Assembly (NCBI GenBank): GCA_900314645.1
Contig: OMWB01000036.1
Coordinates: 1 to 36,507 of the forward strand
Direction of reading: 5' to 3'
Length of the DNA: 36,507 nucleotides
Source of the DNA: an uncultured Actinomycetes bacterium
GTDB taxonomy: Bacteria; Actinomycetota; Coriobacteriia; Coriobacteriales; Atopobiaceae
This document shows, one piece after another, positions 10,249-17,111 of the stretch. The notes beneath the pieces are model-generated. The model saw only the letters and a program-made list of their open reading frames with translations. It ran no database searches and was not told the origin of the DNA. Made by a program: the position numbers and the translations under genes. The stretch's first letter is position 1; every line of letters begins with the position of its first letter.

Positions 10249-10526
10249 CCTTCGGGACAGCGTTGGATTTCGCATAAAAAAAGCCGCTCTACCTGCGGCT
10301 GAAATACAAGGTTGGGTAATGCGCATTACCCAGATCAGGGTCGGTCGGGCACTGGTGCCCCTCTCAGCCAACGCGGCGCTGACGCCCATGTGAGTCAACC
10401 CCACGCGCGCGAGAGCCGCGGAGCGGCTCCGCGTGTGAGCTGCCTCGCCGCAAGCTCCCGTCTCGGATGCAATTGTAGCGCAACCGGCACGTGCCGCAAC
10501 CGGCACGTATGACATGGTGTCAGGGG
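10249..10526 (-). promoter_or_regulatory. TPP-riboswitch-like repeat element, copy A (promoter, aptamer-like core, terminator)
   Basis: Read on the minus strand, this copy has a -35-like TTGCGG (10494-10499), a 16-bp spacer and a -10-like TACAAT (10472-10477). A TPP-aptamer-like core follows, with GCTGAGA, then ACCCTGATCTGGGTAATGC. Next is the perfect palindrome GGGTAATGCGCATTACCC (10319-10336 region) and a terminator: AGCCGC/GCGGCT stem with loop TCTACCT (10282-10300), followed by seven Ts (10276-10282). In canonical TPP riboswitches GGGTAATGC is followed by a CAGCGNAGGGA-like strand. Here it is replaced by the palindrome's second arm. Downstream on the same strand is only the broken SMODS gene, so a thiamine function is not supported by context. 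Confidence 0.6.
10276..10300 (-). terminator. Intrinsic terminator of element A
   Basis: A six-base-pair stem AGCCGC/GCGGCT with a seven-base loop is followed on the minus strand by a run of seven Ts. The same hairpin, with a weaker T-run, recurs in element B (16956-16980). Confidence 0.75.
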
Positions 10527-10690
10527 TGCCAGGAGATCCCGTCATAGGGAACAGCTGTAGGTGAACGGAGAACTGAGAGATCGAGACGAAAGGATAGCGA
10601 CCCTCATGTCTCCTCACGTCCTCCGTAGTATCATGGAGCGTCTTCACGCACATCGTCAGATAAGAGCCACGCAGAGGTGAGTCCAAAGAA

Positions 10691-11272
10691 GTGAAACTGG
10701 GGATAGTCGCATACGGAGACGAGAGCATACAGCGCGCATGTGAGCCGTCGCGGTACCTTCTTGCGGCAACTATATACGCCGAGGGGACGGACCCGAGCTT
10801 CGCGCTCCGCAGGGCGAAGCCGTCCGGCGCCAGCAAACTCCACTGGTATGACCTCGACCCGAAGCGGCAGGCAGCATCCCTCGAGGTCGTCTCATCCGTT
10901 CCGCAACAGACGACCATCGTCGCCGCCCTCCCCCTTGAGGGCACGAAGCCCGAACGCGCCAGGCGCAAGGCGCTGGAGGAGATAGTCCGAAGGCTCATCG
11001 ACATGGGCGTAAGGAAGCTCGTGCTCGAGAGCCGCAACGACACCCATGACAAGCGCGACCGCGAGCTCCTCGTGAGCATGCGTCGCAGGGGCGAGGCGCT
11101 CGACTTCGACCTCGAGCACATCCCGGGCAAGGACGAGCCGCTACTCTGGGTCCCCGACCAGATTCTCGGCGCATACGGAGAGGTGATCACGAAGGGTGCC
11201 AGCAGAAAGTGGGAGGATTCTTGGAGGAGGGTTGAGCGGACCCTCGACGTGCGCGAGGTGCCCACGAGATAG
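10691..11272 (+). CDS. DUF3800-like putative RNase H-fold protein
   Basis: This protein of 193 residues opens with GIVAYGDES, placing Asp10-Glu11-Ser12 at the end of the first strand. Later it has LHWYDLDPKR, VLESRNDTHDKRD and LLWVPDQILGAYGE. The spaced acidic residues (DES, E/D in LESRND..D, and PDQILGA) fit the DUF3800 family, which is thought to adopt an RNase H-like nuclease fold. That assignment is by pattern only. The start is GTG at 10691, with a modest GAGGTGAG about 11 bases upstream. It is the only plus-strand gene between 8 and 20 kb, is flanked by broken genes, and ends in a hairpin at 11276-11314. Such proteins occur as single genes in accessory and defence-rich regions. Its role is unknown. 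Confidence 0.7.
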   Translation: MKLGIVAYGDESIQRACEPSRYLLAATIYAEGTDPSFALRRAKPSGASKLHWYDLDPKRQAASLEVVSSVPQQTTIVAALPLEGTKPERARRKALEEIVRRLIDMGVRKLVLESRNDTHDKRDRELLVSMRRRGEALDFDLEHIPGKDEPLLWVPDQILGAYGEVITKGASRKWEDSWRRVERTLDVREVPTR

Positions 11273-11275
11273 CGC

Positions 11276-11314
11276 GAGAGCCGGGGCCCACGATACGCAG
11301 GATTGCCGGCTCTC
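11276..11314 (+). terminator. Hairpin after the DUF3800-like gene
   Basis: Perfect nine-base arms GAGAGCCGG (11276-11284) and CCGGCTCTC (11306-11314) enclose a 21-base loop, starting four bases after the stop codon. There is no clear T-run, so it may be a weak or Rho-assisted terminator. Confidence 0.5.
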
Positions 11315-11443
11315 ACTTCCGTTCCCCCTCGGGGGTGGCTTCTGATGACAGTATACCCACGTAGCAGAGTGCCATGTCAAGAGCCTCCACCAAACGGCGG
11401 GATATCGGCACTGACGAAGCAATGTCAAAATCTCAACAAGAGT

Positions 11444-11463
11444 GCCAGGGGATCGCCCCTGGC
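11444..11463. terminator. GC-rich hairpin between convergent genes
   Basis: GCCAGGGG and CCCCTGGC pair perfectly around ATCG (11444-11463), extended outward by GAG/CTC after a mismatch. It lies between the ends of the plus-strand DUF3800-like gene and the minus-strand PLD fragment and could stop transcription from either side. No strong T-run is seen. Confidence 0.45.
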
Positions 11464-11519
11464 TCTTGGAACCTCGGCTCACGCCTCAGCAGTTCATTTA
11501 TATCACACTACGCACGTTC

Positions 11520-11999
11520 CTATACGTCGCTTTTCGTCAGCGCTTCCACAAGCTCCGCGGCCACCTCCCTGCTCGCGAAGCGCAGCGTGCAGTCGTCCCT
11601 CCTAGGGTACGCCAGAGGCGCGGCGTCCCCGCACCACACGAGGGAGCCGTCTATCACGACGACGTCGAGTGGCTCCCCACCGCCAGCAATCCTCACCGCG
11701 CAGCCCAGGTCGCGCAGCGCCGCGAGCACCTGGTGCCACTCCGTCGAGGGCTTCCGTGGCTCCCTGAGCACGACCTCCACGGCGACGCCCCTTCCGATTG
11801 CGCCGCTGAGCGCCTCGCGCATCGCCCTCACGCGCGCGAACCTCGCCCACGAGCTGGCCATGATGACACGAGAGGAACTGTCGGTCAGGTCCGCCAGCAA
11901 CGCCTCCGACGACTCTTTGCCGGCGAACAAGTGGCCGACCGGCTCCGACCTTCCCTCGAGGCCGACGAGCCCGAGGTCCCCGTCGACCGCCATCCGGTA
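11520..11999 (-). pseudogene. C-terminal PLD-like domain fragment of a larger protein, 5' end lost
   Basis: The frame of about 157 residues ends properly at 11520 but runs at its start straight into thiolase sequence near 12000. It shows a degenerate phospholipase D-superfamily half-domain: RVIMASSWARFARVRAMREALSGAIGRGVAVEVVLREP, here split as RVIMASSWARF and GRGVAVEVVLREP. Then come LRDLGCAVRI, and VVVIDGSLVWCGDAAPLA in place of the HKD strand. This arrangement is typical of the C-terminal end of large DEAD/AAA-type helicase proteins with a terminal PLD-like module. The first methionine (11993) has no ribosome binding site. Together with the missing upstream domains this argues for a remnant. 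The parent family is an inference. Confidence 0.55.
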
Positions 12000-12808
12000 G
12001 CCGAGATGAGCACCAGAGCGCCTGCCGCGCAGTTGTGCATGACGGCACCGGCCTTGCGGGTGAACTGGGTAATCTTGTAGTTCTTGGGGCTGAGCAGGTA
12101 GTCCACGTCGGAGGAGAAGCCCTCTTCCTTTGCGATCTCTGAGTAGTCCTTGGAGGTGTCGTAGTCCAGCGAGCGCGGGTTGCGCACGGCGCCACGGCGC
12201 TGGTTGATGGCCATGTGGGCATCGGCCTCGTCGATGAAGGCCTCGTCCTTGAGACCGTAGAACTCCTTGTAGTAGAAGCCGTTCTCGTCCGGCAGCAGGA
12301 TGTCGGAGGCGCCGTCAAAGCGAGCGTAGCCGCAGTCGAAGAGCGCAACGCCGGGGTGCCAGAACTCCTTGTACTCGGAGAGCGGCTTCACGCGATAGGC
12401 CGGCTCGTCAATGGGCACGAAGAACTTGGGGCACTCGAGGCCCGCAACCAGCACCACGTCATACTCGCCCGAAGCGATGGCCTGAACGGCCTCGGTGAAG
12501 GCGATGTAGCCCGACGCGCAGGCCTGCTCGATGTGGCTGATGGGCTTGCCCGCGAGGCCAGCCCACTCCTCCAGATAGTTAACGGGAGCACAGATGTGGC
12601 CCATCGTGGGGAAGTGTGCAAACTGCGAATAGCTGATCTTCTCGACATCGTTAGGACGGATGTTGGCGTCTTCGAGCGCCTGGGACACCGCGCAGGCCCA
12701 AGGCTCATACATCGAGTAGCCCGCCCACTCGGGCTGATCGAACGAGAAGGGCTTGAGCGAGCTGGTTCCCACGATCGAGACGTTGCGCATAAGCCTGGAA
12801 TCTGCCAT
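12000..12808 (-). pseudogene. N-terminal two-thirds of a thiolase (acetyl-CoA acetyltransferase/SCP-x type), 3' end lost
   Basis: From the ATG at 12808, which follows AGAGGA, about 270 residues of a thiolase are readable. The N-terminal strand is VSIVGTSSLKPFS, the catalytic cysteine lies in EQACASGY (Cys97), then VVLVAGLE and KAGAVMHNCAAGALVLISA. After ALVLISA, at about 12000, homology stops and the frame continues as nonsense over the PLD fragment. A thiolase of this type needs about 120 more residues, including the C-terminal His and Cys catalytic motifs, so the protein cannot be complete. It lies downstream of the LysR gene in the same direction and was probably part of a small catabolic cluster with the SDR and amidohydrolase. 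Confidence 0.75.
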
Positions 12809-12987
12809 GAGTCCTCTTTTCTCCGTTGGCTGATAGAACCCGTCCCCTTCGGGACCCTGTCCACCATTGAAAATACGAGCTTTCTCATGGCCTGTGAAAT
12901 GGTTGTACTGCATGACCGCACGGCGTGGGTAAGCGTCATGCATACGGCGTATAACCGCAGGTTATTGCTGTTTTTTGAACTTGCTTG

Positions 12988-13912
12988 CTAGGCCTTGGCA
13001 ATGTCATCGAGCCTATCAAGGATCGCGTCGCGCAGCTGATCGGAAAGGCCGGTCCTCAGGCGAGCCACGTAATCTATGGCCATGTCCGCCCCCGTGATGT
13101 CCAGCACCTGTATGCCCACCGATTCCAAGGGCCGGGAGAAGCGCATCATGGAGTGGACAAAGGCAATGCCGCGGCCGGCAGACACCAGTACGGCGGCGTT
13201 CTCGATGTCACGAACGTAGCGCACCGCATTCAGGGAGAAGCCCGCCTCCACGCAGCGGCTACTGATGAAGTCAACGATCTCGGGCGAGACGCGGCGGTCG
13301 AGCATGATGATGTCCTGGCCCGCCAGCTCATGGATATTGACGGAGGAGCGCCGCGCAAAGGGGTGCTCGTCGTACACCATGAGCTGCGCACGGCTCTCCC
13401 CCACCTTGCGCGTTAGCAGCTGCGAGATGGACGAGCCCACTGGACGAAGAAAGAAGGCGACGTCAGCCCGCTGCTTTGCGAGCGCCTGGCGAATCTCGGG
13501 CGGATAGGCCCGCTCAATCTGCACCTCGAGCGCGGGGCAGCGCTCCATCAACTGCGCCATAAAAACCGCTCACGAGCCGGTCGTCGAGCATGGCCTGGGC
13601 CATAACATGAAAGGGCCCGGCGGGACCCTCAACGTCCCGCTTGTCCTCGGCCTCGTCCGTCTGCTTCACCAGCTGCGGCAGGGCGTCGAGACGAGCGACA
13701 ATGCTTTCCGCCTCGCGCTCTAAGGCATCGCCTGCCTTGGTGAGCGACACACCCTCGTAGGTGCGAACAAGCAGCTGCACGCCAAGCTCTGTCTCCAGGG
13801 CAGTCAGGCGCCGCGACAAGGTTGGCTGCGTTACGAAGAGCTCTTCCGCCGCACGTGTGACGCTGCCCGTACGAGCCACCACAACGAGCGATCTCAACGC
13901 CTCTATATCCAT
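12988..13912 (-). pseudogene. LysR-family regulator split by a one-base frameshift
   Basis: The N-terminal frame (13912 down to a stop at 13514) holds a normal LysR winged helix: MDIEALRSLVVVARTGSVTRAAEELFVTQPTLSRRL, seen as SVTRAAEELFVTQPTLSRRL. A second frame (12988 to about 13560) holds the effector domain, from MAQLMERCPALEVQIERAYP to the stop. The frames meet at a run of five Ts on the minus strand (plus-strand 13561-13565). Deleting one T restores ...RLVSGFMAQLMERCPAL without a gap. This is either a real inactivating mutation or a sequencing/assembly error. The run is not a known programmed-frameshift heptamer. The gene lies between the SDR and the truncated thiolase and was presumably their regulator. 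Confidence 0.85.
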
Positions 13913-13924
13913 GCGCCTTCCCCG

Positions 13925-14788
13925 CTACGCCAAGCCGCACAAGCGCCAACTCGTGTCCCACAGCTCGCGCGCGTTGGCCTCGTCGTAGGAGAGGTCGGAG
14001 CTCGCGACTGCCGTAATCGAGCGGTCGTAGTAGTTGGCCGAGGTGGTCGCGAGATTGTCGTCCACGACGAGCTCGGCATACGCGTCGGACGACTTCTCGA
14101 GATCACCGAAGCGGTGCGGCATCGTGCGCTTGACCATGGCCGCCCGCACGTGATCGACCTTGGCGAATCCCGTCATCATCATGCCCGGGTTGAACGCGTT
14201 GGCCGTGACCCCGGAGCCCACATCCTCGAGGCGCCGCGCGAGCTCGTGGACGAAGTAGATGTTGGCGAGCTTGGAGTAGGAGTAGCGCATGCGCGGGTTG
14301 AAGGCCTTGCCGTCAGGGTGCGCGAGCGCCTCGGTTCCCGGCCACTCCATCTTGCCCATGGGCGAGTCATGCATGTCGCTCGTGGTCGAGAAGACCTTGC
14401 CGCCCTCGGCCATATGCGGTAGGAGCAGGTTGGCCAGCAGGAAGTGGCCCAGGTGGTTGGTCTCGAACACCACGTCGAAGCCGTCCGCCGTCGTGCCCTC
14501 GTGCATGCCGCTGATGCCGGCGTTGAGCAGGAGCGTGTAGATGCCCCCGAAGCCCGTGGCCTCCCAGGCCCCGGCCGCCGCGCGCACCGAGGCGAGCGAC
14601 GCGGTGTCGAGCGGGATGTAGGCGACGTTCTGGTTCCCCGTGGCGGAAACGATCTCCCCGACGGCCCGCTGGGCCTTCTCGGGGTTGCGGCAGGCGATCA
14701 CGACGCGGTAGCCTTCGTGCGCTGCGACCTTCTTCGCGGTCTCGAACCCGAGGCCGGAGTTTCCCCCGGTGATGATGACGTTTCTCAT
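13925..14788 (-). CDS. Short-chain dehydrogenase/reductase
   Basis: This NAD(P)-dependent oxidoreductase has 287 residues. The Rossmann motif TGGNSGLG lies near residues 7-14, LLLNAG near 88-93, and the catalytic YSYSK pattern (YxxxK) near 170. Length and the FNPGMMMTGF segment resemble the protochlorophyllide-reductase-like/retinol-dehydrogenase-like branch, whose members act on varied lipophilic or aromatic ketones and alcohols. The substrate is unknown. ATG at 14788 follows AGGGAAG at a good distance. Longer in-frame sequence to 14932 is shadow of the amidohydrolase fragment. It starts 25 bp after that fragment's stop and ends 12 bp before the LysR gene, so all were once one cluster. Confidence 0.85.
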   Translation of the reverse strand: MRNVIITGGNSGLGFETAKKVAAHEGYRVVIACRNPEKAQRAVGEIVSATGNQNVAYIPLDTASLASVRAAAGAWEATGFGGIYTLLLNAGISGMHEGTTADGFDVVFETNHLGHFLLANLLLPHMAEGGKVFSTTSDMHDSPMGKMEWPGTEALAHPDGKAFNPRMRYSYSKLANIYFVHELARRLEDVGSGVTANAFNPGMMMTGFAKVDHVRAAMVKRTMPHRFGDLEKSSDAYAELVVDDNLATTSANYYDRSITAVASSDLSYDEANARELWDTSWRLCGLA

Positions 14789-14813
14789 GGCGCTTCCCTT
14801 CTCTGTGGTTTGT

Positions 14814-15062
14814 CTATACGTGCAGCAGTCGCTCGGCGTTGACGTGGGCGATGAGCTCCTTGGCCTCGTCGGAGAGGCCGGAGTCCATGAGGAACGCGTA
14901 GCTGTCGCCCACCTCGACGTAGGGGTAGTCAAGCGAGTAGATCACGTGGTCGGCACCCATCACCTTGACGACGTAGTCGAGCTGGTCGTTTGACATGATG
15001 CCCGACGGCGTGACGTACACGTGCTCCTTGTAGTACGCCGAGAACGGTCGCTCCATCAGAGT
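14814..15062 (-). pseudogene. C-terminal fragment of an amidohydrolase (Amidohydro_2 type)
   Basis: About 80 residues of a metal-dependent amidohydrolase are visible: RPFSAYYKEHVYVTPSG, GADHVIYSLDYPYV and the end SDEAKELIAHVNAERLL. The sequence SLDYPY carries the Asp that binds metal in this family, and AHVNAERLL is the usual C-terminal helix. The catalytic barrel of about 200 preceding residues is absent. Upstream, near 15050-15065, the sequence becomes a different small ORF. This is the 3' remnant of a decarboxylase/hydrolase gene similar to the ACMSD or dihydroxybenzoate decarboxylase group. Confidence 0.7.
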
Positions 15063-15261
15063 ATGCATCCAAGATGTCCTCATAGACCAGGTTGCCCTCC
15101 TCTAGCATCTTCTCGACAACAGCAGCGTCCACCTCGTCATCCGAGATGCAGAGCATCGTTTGTTCCTTCTTGTTTACAATCGCGTACTCGTACTCGCTTG
15201 CCACGAGGACGTAGTCGTCCCTCTGTGTCGTCCATACATAGTTGAGCTCGCTGACATCCAT
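15063..15261 (-). CDS. Small hypothetical protein following the DUF4143 ATPase, 3' end altered
   Basis: I do not recognise this protein. From ATG 15261 it reads MDVSELNYVWTTQRDDYVLV and continues with an acidic region ending VYEDILDAYSD, about 66 residues, before the frame runs into amidohydrolase DNA (formal stop at 14929). The ATG is nine bases past the ATPase stop, with AGGTGAG as ribosome binding site. A GTG at 15270 directly abuts the ATPase stop. The tight coupling suggests it belongs with the ATPase. The real C-terminus may have been lost at the junction. Confidence 0.5.
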
Positions 15262-15270
15262 CTCGCTCAC

Positions 15271-16551
15271 CTACAGATCAAGACTCCCCGGGTTGAGCAG
15301 GAATTCCTCGAGGCTTATGACGAGGATGCCGTCCTCGTTAACGTATTCCTTGAAGGGGCTGTTCACGACCGCGAGCTTCCTGAACGACCCCGGCACCTTC
15401 CTCAGGCTCTCATACTCGTTCTCACCGTGACGGCCTGAGGGCACCCTGTCCATGACCTGCACGTAGTACTCGCGGCTGCCCAAGCGGGCGACGAAGTCGA
15501 CCTCCCTCTGCTTGTAGACCTGCCTGCCCTCCTCGTTGCGTTCCCGGCACTCCAGCATCCCCACGTCGACGGCGTAGCCCCGGCGGCGTAGCTCGTTGTA
15601 GACGACGTTCTCTATGCCGAAGCCGATGTCGTTCTGCCTGAAGTTGATCCGCGCGTTGCGCAGTCCCACGTCCTCGGGATAGTACTTCGCGGGGGTCTTT
15701 AGGTAGCCCTTGCCCTTGATGTCGTACCTCCGTGCCCGCTCGAACAGGAACGCGTCCTCGAGGTGCTTGATGTAGGTGTACACGGTGTCGTCGGTGATCT
15801 TGACGTGCCTCTCCGCCTGCAGGGTGCCCGCCAGGCCCCTCGTGCTCACGAGCGAGCCCGTGGTCGAGCAGAGCACGTCGAAGAGCGCGGCCATCTCCTC
15901 GGGAAGGCGCACGTCGTTGCGCTCAACGACGTCGCTCAGGTACGTCTGGGATATGAGGCCCTCCAGGTAGCGCATCTTGGATGCCTCGTCGGGCTCGTCG
16001 AAAAGGTGCGGCATGCCGCCATAGGTGAGGTACTCCTGCAGGGCGAAGCGCTTGTCGCCAGCGTAGGCCTCATAGAACTCGCGGTATGAGAGCGGGTGTA
16101 CGCGGATCTCGGTGCCGCGATCCTTGAAGCGAGCCGATATGTCCCTCGAGAGGAACTTCGAGTTGCTCCCCGTGATGTACACGTCGTAGTTTGGATGGTT
16201 GTTGAGGGATATGACCGCGCCCTCGAAGGCATCGACCATCTGTATCTCGTCAAGGATGACGTAGTACTGGGTCGCCTCGTCGGGAGCCCTGTCCTCCACG
16301 TACTCCCGCAGAGCCTTTCGGTCTCGCTGGTCCTCGAACCTGTCGTCGTCGAGCTCCACGACGATGACCTGCTCGTCACGGACCCCCTGGCTGCGAAGCC
16401 AGTCGCGGTACAGGTTCTTGAGGAGGTAGCTCTTGCCGCAGCGTCGCACGCCTGTGACGATCTTGACGTAGGGGCTGTGCCTCCGCTGTACTAGCTGGTT
16501 CAGGTACTCGTCTCTGTTGATTACCATGGGCACTCGATTCCCGCTGAACAT
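15271..16551 (-). CDS. AAA ATPase with DUF4143 domain (AAA_14 family), first copy
   Basis: This is a P-loop ATPase of the AAA_14/DUF4143 family, with 426 residues from ATG 16551 or 418 from ATG 16527. Neither start has a strong ribosome binding site. Walker A GVRRCGKS is near 34-41, Walker B YVILDEIQM near 97-105, sensor VYITGSNSKFLS near 129, and a winged-helix region in the middle (DDTVYTYIKHLEDAFLFERA). The C-terminal restriction-endonuclease-like DUF4143 part has REVDFVARLG and EYYVQVM (D...ExK-like, here with VQV). The cellular role of this family is poorly defined. Many copies per genome are common in anaerobes, and they behave as accessory genes. It is preceded by a -10 box and direct repeats (16547-16658) and followed directly by a small ORF. 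Confidence 0.85.
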   Translation of the reverse strand: MFSGNRVPMVINRDEYLNQLVQRRHSPYVKIVTGVRRCGKSYLLKNLYRDWLRSQGVRDEQVIVVELDDDRFEDQRDRKALREYVEDRAPDEATQYYVILDEIQMVDAFEGAVISLNNHPNYDVYITGSNSKFLSRDISARFKDRGTEIRVHPLSYREFYEAYAGDKRFALQEYLTYGGMPHLFDEPDEASKMRYLEGLISQTYLSDVVERNDVRLPEEMAALFDVLCSTTGSLVSTRGLAGTLQAERHVKITDDTVYTYIKHLEDAFLFERARRYDIKGKGYLKTPAKYYPEDVGLRNARINFRQNDIGFGIENVVYNELRRRGYAVDVGMLECRERNEEGRQVYKQREVDFVARLGSREYYVQVMDRVPSGRHGENEYESLRKVPGSFRKLAVVNSPFKEYVNEDGILVISLEEFLLNPGSLDL

Positions 16552-16658
16552 GTGCAGTGATTCTCGACTATGTATACTCGTTTAGCATTATAGACCGGCG
16601 AGCACGACAAGGCGACGCTTTTCCCGATATACCTGTAACATGTGCAGTGATTATCGAC
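16547..16658 (-). promoter_or_regulatory. Promoter region of ATPase 1 with two 22-bp direct repeats
   Basis: The 22-base sequence beginning AACATGTGCAGTGATT occurs at 16547-16568 and again at 16637-16658, with one mismatch. A perfect minus-strand -10 box TATAAT lies between them (16587-16592), with no good -35. One repeat overlaps the start codon and 5' leader, and the other lies about 55 bp upstream of the predicted transcription start. The arrangement suits a repressor binding both sites or looping, possibly autoregulation. Confidence 0.5.
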
Positions 16659-16928
16659 CAGTTGGAATTGTGCTCTGGATCATGAGTAATTGGCGCCGAG
16701 ACGTCCTACGATCCACAGTCATCCAATGCTGCCGCCATCGTGACCGAGACCGAAGGCATCTCTAGGACTGGCTCGGCAACCGAGCGCGACGGCAGCGGAC
16801 AAGCCCGCAAATGAAATGACGTTGGAAGCACAGAGCCGGTGTCCGTCACTCGTCAGATTGACCATTCGCCGATTCGGCCGGAGCGCACCAGACACGCAGC
16901 AACTGCCTGAGTGACCGTTTGGGACTGC

Positions 16929-17076
16929 CCTTCGGGACCGTCTTGGATTTCGCATAAATAAAGCCGCTCTACCTGCGGCTGAAATACATAGTCGGGTAAT
17001 GCGCATTACCCAGATCAGGTTGGAGGGTCAGGGCCGCGATGGGCCCAATCTCAGCCGGCGTGCGCCAGCTCCCCTA
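16929..17076 (-). promoter_or_regulatory. TPP-riboswitch-like repeat element, copy B
   Basis: On the minus strand: GGGGAGCTGGCGCACGCCGG, then GCTGAGA, a GGGCC/GGCCC hairpin, ACCCTCC, ACCTGATCTGGGTAATGC, the perfect palindrome at 16994-17011, and the terminator stem AGCCGC/GCGGCT (16962-16980) with an interrupted T-run. The extra hairpin between GCTGAGA and ACCC is typical of actinobacterial TPP riboswitches. The promoter-like part seen in copies A, D and F is absent here: similarity ends just past GGGG. The next minus-strand gene is ATPase 1, about 380 bp away, not a thiamine gene. The stretch 16659-16928 holds no gene I can support. A short AATCGGCGAATGG-like match to the downstream border of copies C and E lies near 16859. 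Confidence 0.6.
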
Positions 17077-17111
17077 TCCACGCAAAAGAATCCCTCACCA
17101 CGGCATATTGG

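Noticed and set aside
10183..11316. Minus-strand 377-residue open frame opposite the DUF3800-like gene
   Set aside because: Its composition is Ser/Arg-rich shadow, and it crosses element A. The plus-strand DUF3800-like frame has family motifs.
9630..12000. A functional CBASS or other defence operon
   Set aside because: Only the C-terminal half of the nucleotidyltransferase is left. No effector, E1/E2, or HORMA gene is visible, and the PLD fragment looks like a helicase tail, not a cyclic-nucleotide effector.
13556..13570. Programmed frameshifting in the LysR gene
   Set aside because: There is no recognised slippery heptamer or downstream structure, and LysR genes are not known to use it. 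Mutation or sequencing error is simpler.
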